From contig NZ_SMKU01000039.1 in NCBI RefSeq assembly GCF_004349215.1, positions 1 to 41,151 of the forward strand: DNA of 41,151 bases, read 5' to 3'. A program made the translations under genes and the position numbers. Position 1 is the first letter of the stretch, and the number at the start of each line of letters is the position of its first letter. The DNA comes from Actinomadura rubrisoli (GTDB lineage Bacteria > Actinomycetota > Actinomycetes > Streptosporangiales > Streptosporangiaceae). Below, piece after piece: positions 9,022 to 16,606 of the stretch. The notes under the pieces are model-generated. The model saw only the letters and a program-made list of their open reading frames with translations. It ran no database searches and was not told where the DNA came from.

Positions 9022-10395
9022 ATGTCTGTGCATACCGGTTACGAGGCGTACGACGTGGTCGGCATCGGATTCGGCCCGTCGAATCTGTCGCTCGCCATCG
9101 CCCTGGAGGAACACTGGGCCAACGCTTCCGAGCGTCCGCCCAAGGCCGTCTTCTTCGAACGGCAGCCCTCGTTCGGCTGGCATCGCAACATGCTGCTGCC
9201 GTCGACGACCATGCAGGTGACCTTTTTGAAGGATCTGGCCACCTTCCGCAATCCCATGTCGCGGTACAGCTTCGTGTCGTTCCTGCACGAGGCGGGGCGG
9301 CTGGCGCGGTTCGCCAACAACCAGAGCTTCTTCCCGACGCGCCGGGAATTCCACCAGTACCTCGAATGGGCGGCCTCCGGCTTCGCCGACCGCGTCTCCT
9401 ACGGCGCGACGGTCGAGGAGATCCGGCTGCCGTCCGACAGCGGCCCCGAGGGGATCGACCACCTGCGGCTGCACGTCCGGACCGCGTCCGGGACGAAGGT
9501 GGTCGGCGCCCGCAACGTGGCGATCTCGACGGGCCTGGTTCCGCGCATGCCGGCCGGGGTGGCACGCGACGAGCGGGTCTGGCACAGCTCGGAGTTCCTG
9601 GAGAGGTACGGCCGGACGGACCCCCGGGAGCTGGCGCGGGTGGCGGTGGTCGGCGCCGGGCAGAGCGCGGCCGAGATCACCCGGTTCCTGCACGAGAGCC
9701 TCCCGCACGCCCAGGTCACCTCGGTCATCCCGTCCTACGGCTACTCCATCGCCGACGACACCCCCTTCGCCAACCAGGTCTTCGACCCCGGCGCCGTCGA
9801 CGAGTACTACTTCGGCAGCGAGCGGACGCGAGAGGCGTTCTGGCGGTACCACCGCAACACCAACTACTCGGTGGTCGACAGCGAGGTGATCACCGACCTC
9901 TATCAGCGCTCGTATGACGAAGAGGTGTCCGGCGACAAACGGCTGCATTTCCTCAATCTGACGCGGGTCGACGAGGTCAAGCAGGCCGGCGAGAGAACAT
10001 GCCTGTCGATCTCCTCGCTGCTCGACGGCGATTCGCGGGAACTCGAAGTCGACGCGGTGGTGTGCGCCACGGGTTATGACTCCATGGAGCCGGCGGCCCT
10101 TCTCGGCGATCTCGACCGGTACTGCCTGCGCGACGACGCGGGCCGCTACCAGGTGCGGCGCGACTACCGGCTGGTCACGGCCCCCGGGTTCAACTGCGGC
10201 ATCTACCTGCAAGGCGGCACCGAGCACAGCCACGGCCTGACCTCGTCGCTGCTGTCGAACACGGCCATCCGCAGCGGCGAGATCGCCGACTCCATCGTCG
10301 CTTCGATCGGAGACGCCGGCCTTGCGGCGGCGCCTGCGGACCCGGTGGCCGGGGGCACATCCGTCCGTACGCGGAATGTGGTATCGGAACGCTGA
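9022..10395 (+). CDS. Lysine/ornithine N-monooxygenase (flavin N-hydroxylase)
   Basis: 457 aa, usual length for the SidA/IucD/PvdA family, which N-hydroxylates the side-chain amine of lysine or ornithine using FAD, NADPH and O2. The FAD motif GIGFGPSNLSLA is near the N-terminus, the NADPH motif VVGAGQSAAEI is near residue 210, and the family's ATGY motif is in VVCATGYD near residue 350. Another amine as substrate cannot be excluded. ATG 9022 has GGGAG only 2 nt upstream, so GTG 9028, with better spacing, may be the true start. No NRPS or IucA/IucC siderophore synthetase is nearby, so the hydroxylamine could serve the polyketide pathway or a distant siderophore locus. The promoter region is shared with the FMN-binding gene. 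Confidence 0.93.
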   Translation: MSVHTGYEAYDVVGIGFGPSNLSLAIALEEHWANASERPPKAVFFERQPSFGWHRNMLLPSTTMQVTFLKDLATFRNPMSRYSFVSFLHEAGRLARFANNQSFFPTRREFHQYLEWAASGFADRVSYGATVEEIRLPSDSGPEGIDHLRLHVRTASGTKVVGARNVAISTGLVPRMPAGVARDERVWHSSEFLERYGRTDPRELARVAVVGAGQSAAEITRFLHESLPHAQVTSVIPSYGYSIADDTPFANQVFDPGAVDEYYFGSERTREAFWRYHRNTNYSVVDSEVITDLYQRSYDEEVSGDKRLHFLNLTRVDEVKQAGERTCLSISSLLDGDSRELEVDAVVCATGYDSMEPAALLGDLDRYCLRDDAGRYQVRRDYRLVTAPGFNCGIYLQGGTEHSHGLTSSLLSNTAIRSGEIADSIVASIGDAGLAAAPADPVAGGTSVRTRNVVSER

Positions 10396-10416
10396 TCCGG
10401 TTCATCGGATGATCAG
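10392..10416 (+). terminator. Imperfect hairpin at the end of the N-monooxygenase gene
   Basis: CTGATCCG (10392-10399) faces CGGATGATCAG (10406-10416), forming a bulged stem that overlaps the stop codon. There is no T-run, which is common in high-GC actinomycetes. Weak support. Confidence 0.3.
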
Positions 10417-10454
10417 CCCGCGGCAATAAGCCCGGCGCCGCCGCCGCGTTTGCC

Positions 10455-10468
10455 GTCCTGTCGGCAGG
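10455..10468. promoter_or_regulatory. Operator-like palindrome GTCCTGTCGGCAGG (copy 4)
   Basis: This 14-mer is identical to 8809-8822 and contains the palindromic core CCTG-TCGG-CAGG. It lies in the gap between the N-monooxygenase stop and the histidine-kinase start (about 125 bp upstream). That gap (10396-10591) otherwise contains no gene I can support. Confidence 0.55.
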
Positions 10469-10591
10469 CCGCCGGAAAACCCCGATGACCACTTTCGGCC
10501 GCGCCTTGACCGGGGCGTGTCCGCTGCTCGATGTTCGCGTTCGTCTTTCGGGCGGGATGCCGATCGGCGATAATGCCAGTTGCCTGAGACG

Positions 10592-11803
10592 ATGTTTTCT
10601 TTCGAACGTGGGGCGATGGCGGTGCCGAGCAGGGGGCGCGGTGTGGCGGGCTGGTCCGGGCCGGGGGAGGGGCCTTCGGAGCACGCTCTGGCCTGGGCGA
10701 CCCGCGGTTTCACGGTCGCGCTCCGCTGCGGCGGTGTGGCGGCGGCGATCGTCGCGGCGGCGGTCGACGACGGCACCGGGATCTCCCGGACCTGGCAGCT
10801 CGCGGTGTTCGGCGGGCTGGTCGTGTGGGCCGGCCTCTTCTCCGTGACGGTGGCCCGGCGCGGGCTGACGCTCCCCTTGGTGGCCGGCGACACCGCCGCG
10901 GTGTCGCTGGCGCTGCTCGCCCAGCCCAGGCTCGTCCCCGTCTCCGCGGTCGTCGACGAGACCACGTGGGCCATCATGCTGGCCGGGACGGCCGTCTACG
11001 TGGCGCTGCTCGCGGCCGGGCAGGTGACCGGGCTGCTGCTGGCGTCGGCGGTCATCGCCGCCTACATGACCGGCGTCCCCGCGGAGACCAGCCAGGTGCG
11101 CAGCCTGATCGTCCAGGCCGTGGGGGTGAGCGCGATCATGTGGCTGCTGCGCCGCGGCGGGCGGCGCGCCGACGTCATCGTCGCGGACCGCGACCGCGAG
11201 CGGCGGCAGGCGATGGTGGAGGCGGCCCGCCGGGCCGACGAGCGCACCTACCGCTCCCAGGTGCACGACTCGGTGCTGTCGACGCTCACCATGGTCGCCT
11301 CGGGCGCCGTGCCGGCCGACTCGCCCGGCCTGCGCAAGGACGCGCGCAGGGCGTTGCGGGTCATGGAGCGGTTCTCCGGCGACGCGCTCGACGGCGACGG
11401 CGCACCGGTCGACCTGTCCGAACGGCTGCGCGGCCTCATCGCCGACCAGTCGACGCGCGTCCGGGTCGACCTCGTCCTCGCCCGCGGCGGCGACGCCGGC
11501 GGGATCGAGGTCCCGGAGGCCGTCGCGGTGGCGATCACCGATGCGGCCGCCGAGGCGCTGCGCAACGTCGCCCGCCACTCCGGGGCGTCCCGGGCGTGGG
11601 TGCGGGCCGAGCAGGACGACGGCTCGGTGACGGTGACCGTCCTCGACGGCGGGCGGGGCTTCGAGCCCGCCCGGGTGCCGGCCGCCCGGCACGGCATCAG
11701 GTACTCGATCGTCGAACGCATGGCCGTCGCGGGCGGCCGCGCCACGGTGACCTCGCGCCCCGGTGCCGGGACCGGGATCACGCTGCGGTGGCCGCGTGGC
11801 TGA
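10592..11803 (+). CDS. Membrane sensor histidine kinase, NarL/DesK-type
   Basis: About 400 aa. Roughly the first 190 residues hold five or six hydrophobic segments. A charged linker follows, then the dimerisation/phosphoacceptor motif QVHDSVLSTL (His225 from this start) and a C-terminal HATPase domain: N-box AAAEALRNVARHSG, G1 LDGGRGFEP, G2 HGIRYSIVERM. The set is complete, so the enzyme should be active. Its signal is not apparent. Possible starts are TTG 10580, ATG 10592 and ATG 10616; none has an ideal ribosome site. The stop overlaps the next gene by 8 nt and that gene overlaps the response regulator, making a translationally coupled three-gene operon. Confidence 0.9.
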   Translation: MFSFERGAMAVPSRGRGVAGWSGPGEGPSEHALAWATRGFTVALRCGGVAAAIVAAAVDDGTGISRTWQLAVFGGLVVWAGLFSVTVARRGLTLPLVAGDTAAVSLALLAQPRLVPVSAVVDETTWAIMLAGTAVYVALLAAGQVTGLLLASAVIAAYMTGVPAETSQVRSLIVQAVGVSAIMWLLRRGGRRADVIVADRDRERRQAMVEAARRADERTYRSQVHDSVLSTLTMVASGAVPADSPGLRKDARRALRVMERFSGDALDGDGAPVDLSERLRGLIADQSTRVRVDLVLARGGDAGGIEVPEAVAVAITDAAAEALRNVARHSGASRAWVRAEQDDGSVTVTVLDGGRGFEPARVPAARHGIRYSIVERMAVAGGRATVTSRPGAGTGITLRWPRG

Positions 11804-12902
11804 GGCATCGGCGCGGAACTCGTTCGCCGTCCGCTTCAACCGGGCGTTCGACGCCGCCATGGTGGTCACGGTCGCCCTGTGGCAGGTCGGCGCCGCGGGC
11901 ATGGCCCTGCTGGCCTATCTGGACGACTACCGCTCGGCCGCCGCGGCCGTCGCGCTCTACGCGGCGCAGGGCCTGATCATCGCGGCGGCGTCGGTCCTCC
12001 TGCTCCGCCGCAGGGGCGGCACCGGCTGGACCCTGTCCCTGGTCGCGGCGGACCTGGCGACCGGCATCGCGATGGCGGCCAACTGCCCGGGCGGCCAGCA
12101 GCTCAGGATCAACTGGGCCTGGACCACGGTCGGTCTCATCGGCGTGCTGCTGCTCATGCACCGTCCCGTTCGCGAGCTCCTGGCGTTCCTGGCGGTGAAC
12201 GCGGGCGTCGTCCTGACCGCGCTGGTGCTCACCGGCGACCTGAACCGGCACGTCGCCGCGGGGTTCGTGGTGCTGCTGTACGCCTCGGTCAGCACCCAGC
12301 TCACGATGGTCGGCGGAGCCCGGGTGTTCCGGTTCAACGGCGGCGTCGCGGCCGCCGCGGCGGCGGAGCGGTGGGAGATGGCCACCCGCGAGATGGTCAT
12401 CGAGGAGGTCGCCGCGACCCGGCAGAACCGGTACCAGGAGGCGGGCCGGCTCATCGCGCCCATCCTGCGGGGACTGGCCGACGGCACCGCGAACCCGTCC
12501 GACCCGCGCCTGCGGCACCAGTGCGCCACCGCCGAGGCGATGCTGCGGCAGCTCCTGGCCGAGCACGCGGACCTCTGCGACCCGCTGCTGGGGCTCCTGC
12601 AGCCCGGCATCGACAAGGCGCTGCGCCGCGGGGTGGTGGTCGACATGGCCCGGGTCGGCGAGCCGCCGGTGATGGACCAGGCCACCACCTCGGCGCTCGC
12701 GCAGGTGCCGCTCGCCGTGCTGGCCGGGACGCGGACGTACGCGCGCATCACCGTCGTCTCGACGGCCGCCGACCAGGTCAGCGTCTCGGTGCTGACCGAC
12801 GGCGACGTCACCGTCGGGGAGACCGACACCGGCGACGTCGACCTCACCATCGACCATGAGGGGGACCTGCTCTGGGTGGAGGCGCGATGGGCCAGGCCGT
12901 GA
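11796..12902 (+). CDS. Degenerate histidine-kinase-like membrane protein
   Basis: 368 aa. Five or six transmembrane segments fill about residues 15-185, followed by a cytoplasmic part that tracks the neighbouring kinase segment by segment (linker, helical pair, beta-strand region) but lacks the essentials: no HD phosphoacceptor (RYQEAGRLIAPIL instead of YRSQVHDSVLSTL), no N-box Asn and no glycine boxes. I infer a pseudokinase arising by duplication, which could heterodimerise with the kinase or modulate it. GTG 11796 was chosen because it is in frame and gives 8-nt coupling with the kinase stop; upstream codons belong to the kinase. It overlaps the response-regulator start by 16 nt. Confidence 0.8.
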   Translation: MAEASARNSFAVRFNRAFDAAMVVTVALWQVGAAGMALLAYLDDYRSAAAAVALYAAQGLIIAAASVLLLRRRGGTGWTLSLVAADLATGIAMAANCPGGQQLRINWAWTTVGLIGVLLLMHRPVRELLAFLAVNAGVVLTALVLTGDLNRHVAAGFVVLLYASVSTQLTMVGGARVFRFNGGVAAAAAAERWEMATREMVIEEVAATRQNRYQEAGRLIAPILRGLADGTANPSDPRLRHQCATAEAMLRQLLAEHADLCDPLLGLLQPGIDKALRRGVVVDMARVGEPPVMDQATTSALAQVPLAVLAGTRTYARITVVSTAADQVSVSVLTDGDVTVGETDTGDVDLTIDHEGDLLWVEARWARP

Positions 12903-13540
12903 CCATCGCGGTCATCGACGACCAGGACGTGGTGCTGACGGGGATCAAGACCTGGGTGGCAGAGGACCCGCAGCGGCGGGTCGAGATCGTCCACACCGGC
13001 ACGGCCCTCGCCGACCTGGACGACGGGGCGGCCGCCAAGGCCGACGTCCTGGTCGTCGACCTGCGCATCGACGGCGAGCTCGTCTTCGACAAGATCGCCG
13101 AGCTCACCGAGCAGGGCCGCCGGATCGTGGTGTTCTCCCAGCACACCGAGCCGGCCGTCATCCACCGCGCCGAGATGGCCGGTGCCCGCGCCTACATCAC
13201 CAAGGAGTCCAACGAGGGCCGGGGCCACCTCATCGAGGCCATCCTCGCGGTGGCCGCCGGCGGGCGGTACACCACTCCCTCGCAGGCGGGCGCCATGCTC
13301 GCCGCCAGCGGTACCTGCAACGGCAAACCCAGGTTCTCCGATCAGGAACTGCGGACGATGCGCCTGTGGCTGGGCGGCCTCACCCGCGCCGGAGTAGCCC
13401 GTCAGATGGGTATCAGCGAGCACACGGTCAAGCAGTATTTGGAACGAGCCCGGGAGAAGTACGCCAAGGCCGGACGCAAGGTCCCGACCCGTCTCGACCT
13501 GTACCGCGAAGCCCGCCGCGACGGCATCGTCACCGACTGA
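12887..13540 (+). CDS. Two-component response regulator, LuxR/NarL-type
   Basis: 217 aa. The receiver domain (1-120) has the acidic pair Asp11/Asp12, phosphoacceptor Asp58 in VVDLR, Ser84 in VVFSQ and Lys106 in ITKES, so all switch residues are present. The C-terminal helix-turn-helix (about 148-200) includes LTRAGVARQMGISEHTVKQYL, a LuxR/FixJ-type DNA-binding element. It is the last gene of the kinase/pseudokinase/regulator operon. The GTCCTGTCG boxes upstream of this operon and of the adjacent biosynthetic genes are a plausible target; that link is inference. Confidence 0.92.
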   Translation: MGQAVTIAVIDDQDVVLTGIKTWVAEDPQRRVEIVHTGTALADLDDGAAAKADVLVVDLRIDGELVFDKIAELTEQGRRIVVFSQHTEPAVIHRAEMAGARAYITKESNEGRGHLIEAILAVAAGGRYTTPSQAGAMLAASGTCNGKPRFSDQELRTMRLWLGGLTRAGVARQMGISEHTVKQYLERAREKYAKAGRKVPTRLDLYREARRDGIVTD

Positions 13541-13576
13541 CGCCGGGCCTCGCGGCGGGATTCTCCGGGCGCCTGC

Positions 13577-14224
13577 CTACCTGTACACCGCGAGTCTGAT
13601 GGCCTCCAGCCGCTTACCAGCGCCCGTCATACCGATGGTGATGTTGTTGGGGGCCTCTCTGACGGGCATCCAGTCATAGTCTTGGACATGGGCCTGCCCC
13701 CACACCGTATCCGCCCAGTTATCGGTGAGCTCAAGGTAGAACGCTTCCATAGGCCGGTTCTGTCCTTCCGTGCCCACGTAGACCGAGCCCTGGCCGTTAC
13801 TGCACCTTTTCTCCTGCCAGTCCAAGTCCCGTATGTGGGCTTTGGCGCAGAATCGCCCCACTCCCGTCACCGCGACATTCACGGCTTCGATGGCTAGGCC
13901 CCGCCCGATAGTGCCGGTCGGCTCACCGTGACAGACCGACTCCTGCCAGCCCTTGGTGGCGACGTGGGCCCGGTAGCACACGAGGGGGGCGGCGGCCGCC
14001 CCTGGTCCGCGCCTGGCGATCTCGGCCTTCAGCGCCTGCTCCGCCGTCGCCCCCTTCCCGTACGTCCTCGGACCGGCGGACGGCGTGGTCGCCGCGGGCG
14101 GCGTGGCCGCGGCAGGCGGCCGATCCTCGGCCGTTCCCGTTCCCGTCAGGGCCGTGAAGCCGAGGAGACCTCCGGTGGACAGTGCGACCAGCGCCTTGCC
14201 GCTCGTGCGAATGAGTCCGTTCAC
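13577..14224 (-). CDS. Secreted protein with three ChW-like repeats
   Basis: 215 aa. A Sec-type signal peptide (about 1-32) and an Ala/Pro/Thr-rich stretch precede three repeats of about 42 residues matching the clostridial hydrophobic W (ChW) pattern of HV...GW...G...GT.G....EA. The first contains GWQESVCHGEPTGTIG, the second DWQEKRCSNGQ, the third DYDWMPVREAP. ChW repeats are known from clostridial extracellular proteins and some Streptomyces proteins and are thought to mediate surface or carbohydrate contacts. The Cys residues in repeats 1 and 2 could form disulphides. GTG 14224 is chosen for the strong AGGAGGA 4 nt upstream and the signal peptide right after it. It converges with the response regulator. 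No partner gene is evident. Confidence 0.82.
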   Translation of the reverse strand: MNGLIRTSGKALVALSTGGLLGFTALTGTGTAEDRPPAAATPPAATTPSAGPRTYGKGATAEQALKAEIARRGPGAAAAPLVCYRAHVATKGWQESVCHGEPTGTIGRGLAIEAVNVAVTGVGRFCAKAHIRDLDWQEKRCSNGQGSVYVGTEGQNRPMEAFYLELTDNWADTVWGQAHVQDYDWMPVREAPNNITIGMTGAGKRLEAIRLAVYR

Positions 14225-14620
14225 AGATCCTCCTGCTGATCTCGCTTGAAGATCACTGTGCTCGGCGGGGGCGCGGCCGGGCAAGATCCCACGGACCCAC
14301 CTTGGCCGGGCGGCGGTAGTGCCCAGGAACCAGCGGCATTCACACGCCACCAACGAAACTAAGGGGAGCTTCCAGCGACCCTCCGGGCGGTCTACCTTTC
14401 GGCTGCCGCGCGCTGACCGCCCGGAGGGACTAGCTTGATCATTCTGGACGCAGGACGGACCGCCGGCACAGGCACCCGTAAGTCGCCGGCCGCGCGGTCC
14501 CACGGCGCCGGGGGGAACGGTGCTTCCCCGGAATGGGCCGCCCTTGGCATTCCCTGTTGCGAGAGCACGGATATGAGGGCCCTCGCGGGTGGCTTTAACG
14601 CCCTCTGATCAAGTGGTACA
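14225..14620. other. Non-coding stretch upstream of the ChW-repeat gene
   Basis: About 400 bp without a supportable gene; the long upstream extension of the ChW frame lacks a start with a ribosome site and has unrelated codon use. It should contain the promoter of the ChW gene. No clear -10/-35 was identified. Confidence 0.5.
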
Positions 14621-14682
14621 CCCCCGCCCTGCGGTGGGGTGCTACATCCGGGGGGCGACGTAGCGTTGTCGCAGGGCGGGGG
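14621..14682. terminator. Nested two-stem hairpin
   Basis: Outer arms CCCCCGCCCTGCG (14621-14633) and CGCAGGGCGGGGG (14670-14682) are a perfect 13-bp inverted repeat. Inside, GCTAC (14641-14645) pairs with GTAGC (14660-14664). It lies about 200 bp past the minus-strand ATPase stop, so a terminator is the simplest reading. The nested shape would also fit a small structured RNA. Confidence 0.5.
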
Positions 14683-14686
14683 CGGT

Positions 14687-14869
14687 CTATGGGGGTTCGT
14701 TCATGAGACGTCCTGACGGACACGCAGGCATCCGGCGATGGTCACGGCTGCCCAGCCGATAGGTCTCCATGCGGCTCTGTAGAGCCGCAAGACGCAGGTA
14801 GGCGTGCGGGTGGTGTGCGAGGGTGGCCTTCGTCTCGGCGTCCGATGGGATCGGGGCGTCGTCGATCAT
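14687..14869 (-). CDS. Possible small protein downstream of the ATPase gene
   Basis: 60 aa starting 13 nt after the ATPase stop on the same strand. The first 42 residues look protein-like (SDAETKATLAHHPHAYLRLA, mixed composition with a plausible amphipathic helix), unlike the arginine-rich frames typical of antisense shadows. The ribosome site is weak (GCGGG). No family recognised; it may be real or a chance frame. Confidence 0.4.
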   Translation of the reverse strand: MIDDAPIPSDAETKATLAHHPHAYLRLAALQSRMETYRLGSRDHRRMPACPSGRLMNEPP

Positions 14870-14881
14870 CCCGCGTGGCGC

Positions 14882-15307
14882 CTAGCTCTGTATTGCCAGT
14901 CTTGCCCATACGATCTTTCCCCTTCCTACTGGGTTACGGAACGCGCCGAAGCCGCGGGTGGCCAAGGCGGCGATAATGAGGTATCCACGACCGCGCTCAC
15001 TGCTGCTGTCTTCTGGCCGCACGATGGGCAGGTCACGGCATTCGTCCCACATGCGGAACTCGATGCAGGTCGGGAAACGATGGATCCATAGTCCGATCGA
15101 CTTCCCAGGCGTCCACTCGATTGCGTTCGCCGCAATTTCCCCCACGATAGACGTTGCATCGTCCTCGGCCGGCGTGCCGTTCATGCCCCAGGCTTCGAAC
15201 GCCTGACCCACCAGATCGCGGGCGAGATGGGCGTTTTCCTTATAGCCATGAAACCCGACAAAGTACAGATTTGGGATGCTTAGGACTGTGTCAGTCGCGG
15301 GTTTCAT
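14882..15307 (-). CDS. ATP-binding protein, RsbW/SpoIIAB-like HATPase
   Basis: 141 aa, normal for stand-alone actinobacterial HATPase_c_2 proteins. Visible motifs are the N-box EIAANAIEWTPG with Glu and Asn spaced as in anti-sigma kinases, and a C-terminal SERGRGYLIIAAL corresponding to the glycine-rich ATP lid. No HisKA domain is present. Such proteins commonly sit beside XRE-DUF5753/DUF397 pairs, here divergently transcribed across a 94-bp gap, and are thought to act with them in developmental or antibiotic control. No sigma factor is adjacent, so its partner is unknown. Confidence 0.88.
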   Translation of the reverse strand: MKPATDTVLSIPNLYFVGFHGYKENAHLARDLVGQAFEAWGMNGTPAEDDATSIVGEIAANAIEWTPGKSIGLWIHRFPTCIEFRMWDECRDLPIVRPEDSSSERGRGYLIIAALATRGFGAFRNPVGRGKIVWARLAIQS

Positions 15308-15381
15308 GGGTGGCCCTTCGTCGATTGCTCTGGTGCCAGCTTGCTAACGCGCAGTACGCTTGTCTTCTTTCGGTAAAGAAC

Positions 15382-15402
15382 TTCAAGCTTAAGGATCTTG
15401 AA
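15382..15402 (+). promoter_or_regulatory. Inverted repeat and leaderless-type promoter at the XRE gene start
   Basis: TTCAAG (15382-15387) and CTTGAA (15397-15402) form an inverted repeat reaching the first base of the ATG. A -10-like TAAGGA (15390-15395) lies 6 nt before the ATG, with no Shine-Dalgarno. This fits a leaderless mRNA whose promoter is covered by an autoregulatory site. Confidence 0.5.
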
Positions 15403-16214
15403 TGGCGAAGGCGGACACGCTTGATCCAGACAACAACCCGTGGCACTGGCTAGCCGCTGACCTGCGAGTGTGGCGCCTTGAACGCAACCTGTCACAGACC
15501 CAGCTAGCCGAGATATTGGAGGTTGATGGTTCTACGGTTTCGAATTACGAATCGGCTACCACAAAGCTCCCTCTGGACAAGGCCGAAATTCTTGACCGGC
15601 TTTGGAGGACTCGGGGACACTTCGCCCGGATTCGGCGGTATGCCGAGTCGGCCCATGATCCAAACTGGTTCGACGCGTACACGCGCTACGAACGCCAGGC
15701 CAGCACCGTCAAGCCATATTCCGCGCTCGCATTGCATGGCTTGTTGCAGACTCCCGCATATGCTCGTGCCTTGCTCGTGGGCGGTCAGGTCGTGGACGAC
15801 ATCGACCGCGCGGTGGAAGAGCGCATTGCTCGGCAAGAGATCCTCGTCGAGGATCCGCCTCCGAATCTGTGGGTTCTGATCAAGGAATCCGTCCTCTGGG
15901 ATCCGGTTGGTGGACCCGAGGTCATGCACGCCCAACTCGCTCATCTGTTGGGCCTGAGCCACAAGCGGAACACTATGATCCGAGTGGTTCCGAGGTCCCT
16001 CGGCGCCCATCCCGGCATCGATGGATCATTTACGCTGCTCACGACTTCCAAGGGTGAACATGCCTGGTCCGAGGCTGTTGCAGGAGGTCGACTGGTCTCT
16101 GATCCGGCGAAGCTCCCCGAGTACCGTGTACGTTACGAGCGAATCGGGGCTGACGCCCTGTCGCGAGACTCCACACGGAGTCTGATCACTAAGGTGATGG
16201 AGGCCATGCAGTGA
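15402..16214 (+). CDS. XRE-family regulator with DUF5753 domain (WhiJ-like)
   Basis: 270 aa. The N-terminal helix-turn-helix (about 20-75) includes LSQTQLAEILEVDGSTVSNYE, a classic XRE DNA-binding motif. From about residue 90 the DUF5753 domain follows, with YSALALHGLLQTPAYARALL and EERIARQEIL typical of the family. Family members such as WhiJ of Streptomyces control development together with a small DUF397 partner. That partner is encoded next, overlapping by GTGA. The start has no Shine-Dalgarno and probably gives a leaderless transcript. Codon use is slightly less GC-rich than in neighbouring genes. Confidence 0.93.
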   Translation: MAKADTLDPDNNPWHWLAADLRVWRLERNLSQTQLAEILEVDGSTVSNYESATTKLPLDKAEILDRLWRTRGHFARIRRYAESAHDPNWFDAYTRYERQASTVKPYSALALHGLLQTPAYARALLVGGQVVDDIDRAVEERIARQEILVEDPPPNLWVLIKESVLWDPVGGPEVMHAQLAHLLGLSHKRNTMIRVVPRSLGAHPGIDGSFTLLTTSKGEHAWSEAVAGGRLVSDPAKLPEYRVRYERIGADALSRDSTRSLITKVMEAMQ

Positions 16215-16411
16215 GCGAAATCGTGTGGCGCAAGTCCAGCCGCAGCGGTACCGGCGGTACCGGCGGTCAGGAGTGCGTAGAGGTCGCGGCCCTGTCAGGT
16301 GTGGTGGGCGTACGTGACAGCAAGACCCCTGATCTCGGACACCTCAATCTCTCCCCGGCGAGCTTCGCCCAGCTCGTCAGCCGCATCAAGGCGGACGACC
16401 TCAACGCCTAA
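16211..16411 (+). CDS. DUF397 protein
   Basis: 66 aa, typical DUF397 length. WRKSSRSG near the start, CVEVAAL in the middle and VRDSKTPD followed by LSPASFAQLVSRIK are the family hallmarks. It begins with GTG overlapping the stop of the XRE gene (GTGA), indicating translational coupling. DUF397 proteins work with the adjacent XRE-DUF5753 regulator, probably as an antagonist or cofactor. The GGTACCGGC repeat near its start encodes a Gly/Thr-rich linker. Confidence 0.92.
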   Translation: MSEIVWRKSSRSGTGGTGGQECVEVAALSGVVGVRDSKTPDLGHLNLSPASFAQLVSRIKADDLNA

Positions 16412-16426
16412 CCGGCCCAAGCCTGT

Positions 16427-16451
16427 GGCCTCGTTCCCCTGGAACGGGGCC
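16427..16451 (+). terminator. Terminator hairpin after the DUF397 gene
   Basis: GGCC-T-CGTTCC (16427-16437) and GGAACG-G-GGCC (16441-16451) form an 11-bp stem with one G-U pair and a 3-nt loop, 16 nt past the DUF397 stop. It sits between convergent genes. The rest of the 16412-16606 gap shows no gene. Confidence 0.6.
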
Positions 16452-16606
16452 GTTGGCATGTCCAGCACGGGAGGCTGCAACGCGGCACGGTTGCCCGGCC
16501 GCACCAGAGGGATTCCGACTGACGCCCCACGGGCACGACGTCCACGGCGCGCCGCGCCCGGCGGTTCCGGCGCTCTCTGCGCCGGGACCGCCGGGACGGT
16601 GATGGC

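Noticed and set aside
14225..14503. Longer start for the ChW-repeat protein
   Set aside because: The extension precedes a strong ribosome site and signal peptide that together fix the start at 14224.
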